A model generated the notes under the pieces. That model searched no databases, had not been told where the DNA came from, and saw only the letters and a list, made by a program, of their open reading frames with translations. The position numbers were made by a program, and so were the translations under genes. This document shows positions 33,153 through 45,180 of a stretch of 64,000 nt of DNA, piece after piece. Numbering within the stretch: the first letter of the stretch is position 1; each line of letters begins with the position of its first letter. The stretch is from Drechslerella dactyloides (taxonomy: Eukaryota; Ascomycota; Orbiliomycetes; Orbiliales; Orbiliaceae), in NCBI GenBank assembly GCA_020064725.1, contig JAGTWJ010000001.1, positions 744,001 through 808,000 of the forward strand. The letters run 5' to 3'.

Positions 33153-34605
33153 TTTGACGATGTGGCGGCTTGACTAAAGCGTCTGAAGTTTTAGAACTAT
33201 CGAAAATATCTGTGAATCATTGAGCAGCAGCTAAGAATCCATGCGGACGTTGAGGTTAAAGAGAATCAAGTATACGAGACGATCCGTGAACGGACGCCAG
33301 CGCCTTTGCATGTTCGAACACGAACCTTTGAACGTGGCAAGGAGCGAAGCTGTAATGAAATATCTTATACCAGCATTTGTCTTGAGCCACCCGCGAGGGG
33401 CTTGAGAGCCACGCACAGCAGCGTTCCTGATATATTTCGTCATCTCCAACTGCCCCGCCTATACGCGTCCGCATCGTGCCCGGTTTTGGGAGGGCGCTGG
33501 TGACTGGGTCCCGGCGGGATGGCGTCGCTTATGACGTGCCCTTGCATAGTGCGCACAGGGCAGCGAATGGATCGGACGAAAGTTGGTGGAGCGGCGGGAC
33601 GTCAGCATTGGCCCACTTGGCCTGCTTCGATGAGCCACGGTGTCAGGCACGGCAGTGGCTCGTGTCTGTAACTGGATCCGTCGTTTTGGGCGTGATCATA
33701 TTGTCGATTTGGGCCGGCGCTTTCCCGTTCTTGAAAATCGAAAAGCGGTAGCGCGATGTTCGAATACGACTGTTGAGAGTACAATTCTCAGCCTCAGACC
33801 AGCCTAGATGCAGATATCCCATGGCAAGCTCGCGGAACTTCCGTGCTATTGGATCTATGATTCTTTTTTATCCTCAACTGTGTTATATATACCCTGCCGG
33901 ATCCCAAGACTTCTCGAGCGCTCACGAGAATGACATGTCGGAAGTCCGTCGGCTTCCAGTATCTGCAAGACTACACGGGATATATTAGAGTACTGTTCCC
34001 GATTCCGTATGAGATCTCTTTGTTAGTAATATCATCTCGTATCCATTCTATACAGGAAGCTTTGTAATGTCAGAATTTCGGTCAAGTGTGAATGTTGGCT
34101 CCCGGTGAAGGTGGATATCGATTCGTGATGCCGAGGTGCAGAGGGCGACAACACAGTCGGCAACGCACGCCGAAATAGGCAGGTTTGGTTGCGGCTGCTG
34201 AGAAAGGACAAAGTGACCTCTTCGTGCAAAGTTGCCAGGGCCTGCTGGAACCTATCGAAAACTAAAACGGTGTTCTCAAAGAAATCATTCCGCCAGCTTC
34301 TTACCGCCACATTTCACGTTCGCACCAGGCCCCAATCGCTCACCGAAAGCGCCGGCCTGCATCCTCTGCCTCAAATACATTGCATCGCGTTGGTCTCTTC
34401 TTTCTTCAGCATCGTTTCTTCTGCAGCTTCTCTTCTCTTTCACCGCGGACCGCCGTCGTCTCCTGATCTGCGCTAGTTACAGCACATTGTCTCCTTCGTC
34501 ACCCCACTACGCCGGGCACACGATCCAACAGTTCCCAGCAAGCAAACCTGAACGCCCCGGAGAGTTGGCTGCGCCAGCCATCACTCCTCCGTCACCGTCG
34601 TCAGG
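33153..34605. other. Intergenic region between divergent thaumatin-like and SEC63 genes
   Basis: No gene is supported. It serves as upstream DNA for both divergent genes. The last 250 bases before 34606 are C/T-rich, typical of a leader for a well-expressed gene. Confidence 0.5.
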
Positions 34606-37072
34606 ATGTCGACAGACTACAACTATGACGAGCAGGTATACTGCCCCCGCCCATTGGCGATTTTCGGCGGTCTGGATACTAACGAACGTTCTACTCTCTA
34701 CGCAGGGGCAATTCTTCCCTTACTTCGTCGCGACGATGCTCCTGCTCGCCCTCGGTCCCGTTACATACTCCACATTTGCACCGAGCAAGCGTACGCCTTC
34801 CCTCCTTGAAGCAACAGCGCTGTCGGAATCCAGCTGACCGGGCCTACGGAACAGAAACCGGACTACAGAACAATCCTCGTATAGAAAGTTCGTTTAAACC
34901 CGCCGACTATGACCATATCGAGCAGCATAAACGGAAGAAGAGAAAGGAATCTAGGAGGATAAAGAGGTCGGTCTAATCTGGAGCATGATGGAAGCGGACC
35001 GCGGGCTGACTGGTGGTCGTAGGATGACATTCTTGGCTATTGGGTGGTCTTTGATGGCGTATATGATATATCTTATCCTTACTTCGTCGGCGCTGACACC
35101 GAAGATCTGGGACCCTTACACTATCCTGGGCATTTCTATGGTATGATCTCACCCACAGTCTATCGCGCGATCTCCCTGTTTACTAATACAATTCTACGCA
35201 GTCCGCTTCCGAGAAAGCGATCAAATCCCACTACCGTAGACTATCGATCAAATTCCACCCCGACAAGGTCAAACTTCAAGGCAATGACACACTTGAATCC
35301 GCCAACGAGCGATGGGTGGAGATCACAAAAGCGTACAAGGCCCTCACAGACGAGGAAATCCGCCGCAACTACCAGGAATACGGACATCCCGACGGCAAAC
35401 AGTCGTATAGCATTGGTATCGCGCTTCCTCAGTGGACCATCGCCGACGGTTCCAAGTACTGGGTCCTCGCCTTTTATGGTGTTATGTTTGGAATCGTCCT
35501 CCCGTACTACGTTGGCAAGTGGTGGTATGGCACGAAGAAATACACGAAGGATGGTGTCTTGATGGAGACTGCTGGCCGACTTTTCAAAGGTTATGAGGAG
35601 GACTGCGATGAGAAGAAGGCCGTGGAGATCCTCAGTGCCGGAGGTCTCGAGAAATTCAAGAAGGACGAGAAGAACATGGAGGGCAAGGAACACATCATCG
35701 AATCAGCCATTAAGGACAAAGTACCATTCGGCGTCATGAGCACCCTTGAGAAGATGGAAGGGTGGAAGCGGAAGACATATGGACTACTATGGGCATTCAT
35801 GACACGGACTAGATTTGAGGACTCTAAGCTCGATGCTGGTATGCTATCCTCAACTCTTCCTTTGCAGATCCAAGGCTAATTTTGGATAGAAAAACTCGAT
35901 GTTGCCCAAGATGCTGTCTCGTGGAACAACTCTCTCCTAGCTATCATGCTCGCCTTCTCCTCCACAAAACCGATTCTCAGCTCCATGCGGATAAATCAAA
36001 ATCTTGTTCAGGCTATTCCTCCTGGTGGCTCCCCCCTACTACAACTGCCATACTTTACAGAAACATTGATTGAAAAGATTGAGGAATTCGGCGCCAAGGA
36101 CCACTGGACAATTCAACGCTTCATGTCTCTATCCGATGAAAAACGCAGGCAACTGTGTGTTGGCAAGGATGGCCTCACGGAAGAACAGTACAAGGAAGCC
36201 ATCGCTATCGCCCAGAAGATCCCAATTCTGCACGTCGAGAAGGCCTTTTTCAAAGTCCAGGGCGAGAAGACGGTGACCCCGAACGCCATTTGCCAACTTG
36301 TCTTGAAAGTCCGCGTTATTCCTGCAGGTGTCACTGCACCACCGGTAGATCCTAAGGACCTGGAAGACGAAGACCCCGCAGAGGACGACATCGATGCACT
36401 TATCGGCCGCACCTCCTCGAAATCGAAGACACAAACTAAAACTACCGAAAAATCTCCCATCCCGACAAATGAAGTTGAGAAATCAGCGCTAGTCACCGGC
36501 TCAGAACCTCCAATGCCAACACTGACACACGCTCCCTTCTTCCCCGCTGCGACGCTCCCGAAATGGCACGTCTTCCTAGCCGACCGCCGCTCTGGCAGAA
36601 TGATTATCGCACCCATGACGATCGTCCAGTTCCCGGAACCGACCGACAACTTCCAGGTCCAGACTTTCAAGCTGCAGTTCGGTGCGCCACCGAATTCGGG
36701 AGAGGTTCATTTCCAAATGCACTTGGTTTGCGATTCGTATCTCGGAACAGACTATAAGACAGGCATCGTGCTGAAGGTGGACGAACCCCGAATGTTTGAC
36801 ACCCGAATAAAGGAGGAAGACGAGATCAGCGAGCCGGAAGAAGGTATGTCTTCACCAACCAGAATGCTAAATCGCGTAATAACTTTGCTAACTGTTGCTC
36901 CACAGATTCCCTCGCAGGTCTCATGGCAAGTTCCCGCGGCCAGAGCGTCAAACGGTCGAGCCACCATCACCATCACCACGATGACTCCGACGAGGAGGAC
37001 GAGAGCGACACCGAAGGAGAGGAGGACGAAGGAAGCGCAACAGACACCGACACGGATACGGACGAGGACTAG
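34606..37072 (+). CDS. SEC63: Sec63, J-domain subunit of the ER protein translocon
   Basis: Seven exons: 34606-34635, 34706-34790, 34855-34966, 35023-35140, 35202-35838, 35890-36843 and 36906-37072, total 700 residues. The N-terminus MSTDYNYDEQGQFFPYF leads into the first membrane segment; two more follow (FLAIGWSLMAYMIYLIL and WVLAFYGVMFGIVLPYYV). Between the second and third is the lumenal J-domain with HPDK (LSIKFHPDKVKL) that activates Kar2/BiP. The Brl domain follows (KLDVAQDAVSWNN to about 36800), with an acidic, Ser/Thr-rich insert. The tail is acidic after six histidines. It works with Sec61/Sec62 in post-translational import. The intron after exon 3 starts with GTCGGT, an uncommon donor, but the join RRIKR-MTFLAIGW fits the family. 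Confidence 0.95.
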
Positions 37073-40000
37073 ATTGTACAACAGATGGTGGGGTGTCATA
37101 TATCACATGGACGAGCATTTATATTCTTCGACGGTGGTGTTGTACAGCAATTATACGTAGATCGGGCAGAGAAGAAGGAGAGCATTATTACTGTGGTTTC
37201 ATCATTCTGGCCTCGTTTGGCATCGGCACTATATCCTTACTCTGTGCATTACTTTTTCTTTACTTTACGTTTTGTCGACTACGTGGTACTCTACCGTTGA
37301 GATTAATGGTACTATTCTTGTAGCATACTATTTTATATTTTATTTCACTCGGGGTTACTATTGCATGAGGCTTCATCTCGATCCGTTGATTGTACAAGCT
37401 TTAATCGAGTATCGTGGTCCATGACTTTCTGGATGAACCGGGAACGTGAATCTGCGACTCTTGGACATTTTGAATTCGATAGTTGACTCGACTGAGTTGC
37501 GACAGCATAACTATTCGACTACCACTTCCACCATCTTTTGCCGAGACTATTCTAGCATTTGCATGTAGACGCTGTGACATATTTGGCCTTCTTCGAAGTT
37601 TCCGTTCATAAGGTAGTCTTCGCAAGATTATCTATTAAATATCAGAACTTTTGACTATCAAGGTGTATCCCAGTTCCTGTCATAGCTAGCGCTTTTCAAG
37701 CTTTCGAAGCAGCAACATCCATAAACCGTCGACGCGTCTCGGACCGACGCTCACATCCGATAATTAAATGTGATAAATCCCATATACCAGTAGATGTCCG
37801 ATTCAGCTTGGTCGACAGCAGCACCCATACATATATAGATGTAAAGCATGGAAGCGTATTTCCGCGAGAGATCTGACCGAGTACTATTCCTGGCGCATTA
37901 TTATTAATATATGAATGCATGGATACCTATCGATGCTGATATCATAAGGTATCCGCATTCATTATGTCGTTGAATGCGAGTGTTTGGGCTTGTTAGGCCA
38001 TATCCAGAGCGCATATCTTGCAACAAGCGCTCAACCGAGCTGTGAGGATAATGCTAGTGTATATGCGCGAACAAGAGTATTCTTGATGGCAGGCAGGCGT
38101 TAGCATGCGATTTGTCCAACTTAAACTTGTCGATGCGGAGCTGCCTACCTGAATTCGTATCCAGACTCGATACAGATGTGTGGGTCGTTCTCATCGTACT
38201 CGAGTGTGGCACAGGGAGTAGAGATGGCGCCTGACCAACTCAATAGGTGATTAATAACATGCCGGAATTTACCTAGCTCCGCGTAACACCAGATTTGTTC
38301 ATGTGCTTGCTTGGAGTTGATTACTGTCCCAGTTCCGGGCCTGGGCCGCCGTTGTCATAAACGGCGATCGAGATCCAGTGTTTGGTTGGAGCCGTCGATA
38401 TAGCTCATGAGAACTTTCACACGGAGATGAACATGCATGTCTGATTCCGAAAAGCTGTATACTCATGTCGTAGTGTCCGTTAATCATCTGGTCTAGACTT
38501 CTCAATGTTGTAGATAGACATGTTGTAGACGGATGGAATCGTGACCAGCTGAGGACGAGTATCGTTCGGTGTATGTCATCAATGCGGCGTGGAATGTGCT
38601 GAACGCTCGGAAGCTTCGATGGGTTTGAGACAGCATATGTAGGGTCTTCAAAGTCGTGAAAGTGGGATCCGTCATTTTATGTATATAAAGCTACTTGTTA
38701 ACATGTTCTGATCTTTCTTTTCCGATCGCGAGTCGTTGTGCTGTGAGGATGCTTGGTACCCTGTTTGATACGGTACTTGTGCAGGTCTGGGCTCCGGAAG
38801 CTTCGATTAAAACTATAAGCTCCCCATAGGCTTGGCTTAGTGCAGTACAAGTGCATGTCTCCGAGCAACATTGAGCATCAGACGCGTTTTGATCGAGCTT
38901 GATGAATGTCCTCGCCTTCGGAATATTCTTGCCGCCTTTTAGCCAGGGAAGTTAACGGTGACTAATCGAGTTTCGTTGAACATTCGCCCGGAGGAGTGAG
39001 TCGGCCTTTATGATCATAAAGAACTTGCCTCATTTCGGAGCATCGTCACAACTGGAAAATAAACATGACATCTGCGAAATCCATTGTGTGTCTTGCAACC
39101 CACATCCACTGGTCATGATCAGCTAGCCCAAGAATCTTGAGTAAGGATAGAAAATGGTCCATGAAAAAGTGTGGCTAGGCCGTGCTGTGACTGTAGTTTT
39201 CATGCCTGTTTGGTTGTCTCTGTTCATTTTACCCATTTTTCAGATTGTAGACACACAAGAGGCTCGAAGGCGAAGAAGATACATTTTGGATCGATAGTTT
39301 GTATGTATTCAAACGGTCATGTGTCGCTGAGTACCTCTTCTCCTTGAGGACATTGATCTACCATCCGCTTTGGATACTCCGATCATGTGCTTCGTTTTCT
39401 AACGGTACTGTCATTTTGATCCAAGAGTCGTGCCGGCGTTGTATAGCGCCAGGTCACGCATGTGGATATCCGAATGTTCCTATCGGTCGACGAGATCGAG
39501 ATCGAGAGAGCTCCGATTTCAAACAGCCTCAAGCCCGGACTTGTCCAAGTCATTTGCTGCGAGTGGCCGCCAGCAGGGTCAAAGAAGTCCTTAGCTTCGT
39601 AGTCCAGCCTTCCGGAGAACTCGTGAACCTTGACCGATGTGACTCGACGTCGTATGGTGGGTATGGTAACATTTGCAGATAACGGCGCCTTGATGAACAA
39701 CGGCGCTGCCATGGAGGAGTGGCATTCGGCTCTGACCAGGCGAATCGTCTGTTTGAGCAAGGAGGAGCTGAATAGCCCACCCGCCACATGGATTATTACG
39801 GTTGAATCGTCGCCGTGTGGATACTGCAACATTCAATAAAGCGAGTATCGTTTACTGCGATGCGCACTGGATACTGCATATTAGATTAGCTTATATTGCG
39901 GGATGCTACATAATTAATTAGAAGTTGTAAGATATCTGCCTACCTGATCAGCAAGCCAACGAGCTAGCAACTCGATCCAGCGTTCTAGTGCACGGTATTG

Positions 40001-43000
40001 TGCATATATCGATTATCAAGATTGTATTGTTAGGCCGCATGTACCGACAACAGTTTAAGTAAATTTGCCAAAGTATGAGGTCGACACCCGTATCCCCTCC
40101 GGTAAGTCATTGATGTTGCGTTAGAATGAAGCGTGAATGTTAACTTGGTCGCACGTCATCGGCCATCAATGATATATCCGTAGGCCAAACCTCGATAATG
40201 CTGAGAGTTCCATCATGATTTAACGGTTTATAACATGACTTATATGTTCTCCGGTTCCGACTCATGCTATGTTGATGTTTCTATAGTGCATATATGAGTA
40301 GTGTCGAGACATGGGTAACAGCTTTTATGGTCTGTAGAAGCATATGAGAAATATGCGTGATGCGTGGCACAGCGACAAGATTGAGCTGTTATCGATTCCA
40401 CTTTGTGGCTGTACACATCGCTATGCGTCTCTTATTTTTATTTGTTTGTTCATGTTGATATATATATCTAAGACGTGGTTGGAATGTTGTGAGGCGGAAA
40501 GGTAGTACACCTCGCGCGACTAGCTCATTGGACTTACGTGAGTAAGGCCCCTTAGTTTAGGTATATATATATACTCATATGGAAATATTCACTTACATCA
40601 AGGAAGGCGTCTGGCTTGCGAGACAAGTCAATATCCATCTTGTCGGTTACGTGGTACCAGTCCAGTGGTGGCGGGCATCCACAGAACCAGCAGCATTGAA
40701 CAGCACTAGTGCGTTGTGTGTAGTGTGATTCTGAGTTCACATCAGAGTTGGCGGAATCTAGAAAAAAAGAAACCAGGTTAGAGTCTTGTCGTGAATCGAG
40801 GCTGGACTGCGTCGTGACTTACATTTCATATCTGTTCATGATAATCGACTGTAGCTAGTCTCTGATTCCCGAAAGATATAACAATTGGGTTACTTGTTCT
40901 GTCTGCATATCAATGCTCTTCGAGTTGATAGTGCAGACATCTCCTCTGCCGTCACCTTCAGTGCCATTCTGACATATAAGATAGCTGTTTCTTTGATAAA
41001 CATTACAAAGAGTGGCTAGTCCTGAGGAATATTTTGAGCCAGCCAATGGCGGTGACTGACTAGTTGATAGGCCCAAGAGAGCACGCTGTCGAAGTGTATC
41101 CTGTAGATTGATGAGATATATCTTGAGCATTGTCGTATGTGAACTTGGGACCAGATTCACTGTCATGGTCATTGTGTGTCTGTTTTGGGCGAATTTGACT
41201 TGCAGCGAGTGCTAATGTTCTCGTTCTCGATATTGATCGATCATGTAGAGTGTGCCAAAGTGTCATAAAATTTGCACCTGGCAGGTTCTGCATACGTCTG
41301 GGAAATGACAACCGATGCCATGCCCCCGATTCGGCGATGGTGTAAATATTTATCCTCAGCATTGTATCTCAATGTGACTCGCAGTCATGATATGACCGAC
41401 TGCAACTTGTGAGAATGTCAGTCATGCCCGAGTAATCTCGAAAGAAAGGTTTCATCAAGAAGTTGTCGAATGTCTCGCAAGAATGTAAGAGATAAACTGA
41501 TGGCATGAAAGGCTTGTCAGCCATGATATCGTCATTTGTAGCTAGGCTCTTTTGATTCGCAGTTTGCGTGGGTGTTTCTCTATCTTGGCTGATATCTGCG
41601 GCCGTTAAGTTTCTGTCGCATAATATTGGTTATCTGCAAGAGAAGAATATCGGCCATCTTGCTAAGCCACCCTTAGGTGACATGACGTCAATAGGTCGAT
41701 GCATATCCCAGAGTAAGATCTCCAGTGTAATGCGCATCAGTTTGATTGCGCTGCCACGCCACATACGTCTCAACCCGCTTCGTATAGATTCTGTGTTATA
41801 TCGTTCGTTCGTAACGGCAGTCGTAGATACATATGCATCGTACACTTCGAAATGTTGCCGGTCAAATGTTGCTTCTTGTAGCTCACTAAGAAAAGAATGT
41901 GTTGCTGAACACCTAAAGACGAAAACTTGGAGGACTTGTCTTGACATATTAGGGCGGATTCAAGACAATACCATCTTCTTGTTGGTTCAATATCTTGGCG
42001 GTGTACTCTTGCAGTTTCATCCAGTCGGGGCGTTTCTTGTAGTTCTTCCAGAGATGACATTGGCTAACGTTCTTCGAGCGTCTTCTTGGGCTCTTTCATA
42101 ATTGTGCACAGAACGTGCCGAAACTTCGCTCTTGATTTCGTGCTGCCCGCTCAACGTCTCTGACCGTCCGGTGAGGGCATGGCGTTATCTCTGACCATAG
42201 ATAGATCGTCTCTTCGATATCCTAGAGCGGACTATCAAGGTAGTGTTCTTGTCGCGTTGTGGAAGTATGATTGCTGTGATGTGCACATGTAGAGTGCATA
42301 TAAGAAACTGGAAGATATATGAGAGATATATTGAAGAGACGAGAGGGCAGGCATGAGTGGAATATATGCATTAGCCAGAGGAAGATATTATATATAGTGT
42401 CTTGAATGGGGAGGGAGGAAGTGTCTGAGTTAGAGAGAGAGGAATAAAAGGAAAAGTTGTCTCGGGTGCGACAGCGGGTCTTTATAAGGGTTTCAGGAGG
42501 GCTAGCCTTGGTAAATTCCGTGCAGTAGAAGCCTGGGCGAGCCTGTGGATGGAACCATTTTTATACCTCGCGGGTAAGCGAGCTAGACAAGCCTCCGGAA
42601 GTATCTAGTAGTGTGCGGTTAGATCCTTGGCGGAAACCTGAATAGTTCTCAAGCAGTAGCGTGAGAAGGTTCCGGGGGATACATTATCAAATCCAGCTAG
42701 ACTTCCTCTAGAAACGCTCGGCTGCCTAGCACTTGAGATGTTAGGGTATTACAAAATCAATTCAGCCTTAGGATATAGGTACGACAGCCTCTATCTATAA
42801 ATAATATACATAAAAACTCTGTGCTTTTGCTTCCCTTCCGCATTTGGTACAGGCAACCACGAGATGGTTGAATTTGCGTTGATATTGTTGCAGTCGTCGG
42901 ACCACCTTGTGCGACGCGAGCCAGCCCGGCGCAAAGATACAAGCACGCACGCCGTCATGCGTCAGCAGTGACTGGCAACCAGAAATCCATGTACATGTAC

Positions 43001-43001
43001 C
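37073..43001. other. Large gene-poor region
   Basis: About 5.9 kb without a firm gene. Composition is mixed with many short TATATA runs (for example 40446 and 40563). The minus-strand frames at 39383-39832 and 41630-42060 look slightly coding but have no recognisable family; the first is listed separately. The region resembles old, decayed sequence more than a promoter. Confidence 0.4.
39383..39832 (-). CDS. Unrecognised ORF with beta-strand-like pattern
   Basis: A 149-codon minus-strand frame without ATG start; TATCCAC at its beginning follows GTTGCAG, a possible acceptor. Residues alternate in a way that suggests a beta sandwich (LFIKAPLSANVTIPTIRRRV, LRLFEIGALSISIS, IRISTCVTWRYTT). It contains only two cysteines. 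No exon upstream and no family were identified; it may be a gene fragment or chance. Confidence 0.25.
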   Translation of the reverse strand: MLQYPHGDDSTVIIHVAGGLFSSSLLKQTIRLVRAECHSSMAAPLFIKAPLSANVTIPTIRRRVTSVKVHEFSGRLDYEAKDFFDPAGGHSQQMTWTSPGLRLFEIGALSISISSTDRNIRISTCVTWRYTTPARLLDQNDSTVRKRST

Positions 43002-45180
43002 TCACCCAGACGGAGATCCGTACATCCTGCCACTATCATATACAATTCTTAAGGGATCGATACTATCTCTCCATTTCTGGCAGCTTTTATAGCCATATTT
43101 GTCGAGCCTCTCGACCCGTCCCAATTGAACGCCATACCGCAGCCCGTCTTTAAACTGACGTACGAGGCCGCGAGTCGTATTACTGGTAAGCATCGGGTCC
43201 TTAATGTCGCTGTCGGTGTTGGAACAGTACACGCTGCGATCGCCTCCGAGAAATTTCTTACCGTCGCCCTCATCTGCCGCGCACATGTAGGCTGTCAGCA
43301 TTGAGCGCATTGCTAGCCACGCTAGTGTCGCGTTCCGGTAGCGGGGGTCTTCGGACACAGGGATGTCGGCGATTGGATACCAGTTTCCGCAGAGCGAGAG
43401 TAGGATATTTCGGTCGGGGTGGTCGTCGCACACAAAGGCGTGGCAGTCGGCTTCGGTTAATTCTACGATATCGACAGGTCTCGACGTGTTGGTGATGATA
43501 TCTGGCGAGCTTATACGGTTTTTCTTCAGATAGTCATCCGTGCCTTTTAAGTGTTTGAGTAACATGCCGCCATTGTTCTGATCGGTTTTTATGACGTAGC
43601 CGACGTATTGCGTGCCCTTCGTCATGACCATGCCGCTGGCCGGGTTGGGGTCCGGGAATTGGATGTCGACAGGCTTGGGGGGTGGAGGTATCATTGGCTT
43701 CTGCTTGATCGTGCTGTTGAAGTCTTTGCATGTTTTCCCAAGGTCTACTTTGTTTACTTTCAAGTACGGTGGCATGACACTGCGCCAGTAGTCTGAAATT
43801 GGGATGTCAAGCATCCGATCGATGAGGTAGTTGATTCTGTAGTCTGTACCTGGGCTCAGCGACGGCCATCTATGCGCCCAACTGCAGTTGGCTTTACGGT
43901 CTGGACGCTCCGCTAGGGCGTCGATTCCTACGTCTAGGAGATTCGTGACATAGGATTGAGACCATCCGAACCAAGATTTATTGCCGCAGACTGATACTAG
44001 GACGTCATTTACAGAGTCGCAGTAGTATTGGCCGCATTTGTCGACTTGATAGTAAGTAAAATCCCAGACTGGCTTGACGAGTCCGCGTTCAATGCGATCT
44101 TTCGTATCGCTGATGTCTCTAGGCGTTAGCTCCTTGTTCGGGTAGTTGACTTCGGCCTCATCACATGAGATGAGATGCCAGGACTCCGTTCGTTTCGGCT
44201 GTTCCTGGTGATTAGCACTGTTCCCCAGCGAAACTGTGTAATAAATCTCCCACCAGGGACAGGTAACTCCTGCCATTACGTTTACTATCAAGTCGTCCCA
44301 TTCGCTTTTCGACGTACCATATCCGGTACGCTGTATGCTGCCCTGGCCGTATCCAGTGCCCTGTGTTTGGCCAAAGTTGTAGTTGAATAAGTTGTTGGAA
44401 CCTTCCATAAGTCTCCAATTGCATTGCGGCGCAGGTTTTGGTAAGCCTGCGATTGCTTGCCGCAAGAATTCAAGATGCACGGCGACATTTAGGGGTTCCA
44501 TAGGCGCCTTGGTCCAGCGATCATAGCCTCTAGACCGACAGACGGTGACGAGGATACCAGAATCTTCGTCACAAAAGAGGTTTGGACAACCCGGTAATTT
44601 TCCCGAGAAGGTTGAAACTGTCTTGTTCTTGGATATGTTCCCGATTACGACACTCAAATCTTTGGCTACCTTGGCAGTAAGTTGCCGGTCGGGTTTCTTG
44701 AGTGGGTTCACGCATGATGCGCCCCAAACTACGCCGTTCGTAGGGGCGGGCCCCGGTTTGCTTGTGGAAGTTGATGGTTTGCTTGTAGAAGTAACTGGTC
44801 TGCTCGTGGAAGTAGATGATTTCCTCGTAGAAATAGATAGAGTAATATTGCGGATCTGGGTGGTATTGGGGAAATGCAAAGGGATTCCGACTGAGAAGCT
44901 TCGTGCCCATGGCTATACGAAGTTGTCATTAGCTTCGATCCTTGAATATACACAGGCAGGTTTGGGGGCCAATCATCGGTATGGTTTTATACCGCATCTC
45001 CGTGCAGACATATGGGGTTTTAATTCATATGCACCTGTTGATTGGATGCTGCCATCTTTCTGCAAAAGCCAGTGAGCTTACATCGTTCGCGAGGTCATCT
45101 TGGCGCTGTCGACATTCTGCAACAGCAGCTATAGTCAAGATAAAAACTAGAGTATTGACATTCGGGACCCAAACCAGCAT
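43002..45180 (-). CDS. Secreted protein with three diverged Cys modules
   Basis: Exon 1 (45180-45082) encodes a signal peptide (MLVWVPNVNTLVFILTIAAV, cut near AEC). It joins in phase 0 (GTAAGC...CGTATAG) to exon 2 (44912-43002), giving 669 residues. A Ser/Thr/Pro-rich linker (SRPVTSTSKPSTSTSKPG) precedes the body. The body holds three related modules starting at about residues 142, 326 and 523: CPNLFCDEDSGILVTVC, CGQYYCDSVNDVLVSVC and CHAFVCDDHPDRNILLSLC. Each is followed about 40 residues later by a further Cys (QCNW, NCSW, YMC), and each is preceded by a helix-like region. Many N-glycosylation sequons occur. No enzyme family is recognised. It lies in the same cluster as the LysM and GH55-toxin-like genes, so a wall-related role is an inference. 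Confidence 0.7.

Noticed and set aside
34189..34600. Open frames just upstream of SEC63
   Set aside because: The pyrimidine-rich leader of SEC63 is open by composition; no start or motif.
38961..39010. Apparent inverted similarity to 61545-61600 (AATCGAG...TTCGCCC.GAGGAGT)
   Set aside because: Only about 18 bases plus a short flanking word agree, with no extension on either side; this could occur by chance between two long AT-leaning regions.
41568..42101. 177-codon plus frame and two minus-strand frames over the same bases
   Set aside because: Both strands are open and neither resembles a known protein; the minus-strand reading needs frame changes. At best a gene relic.
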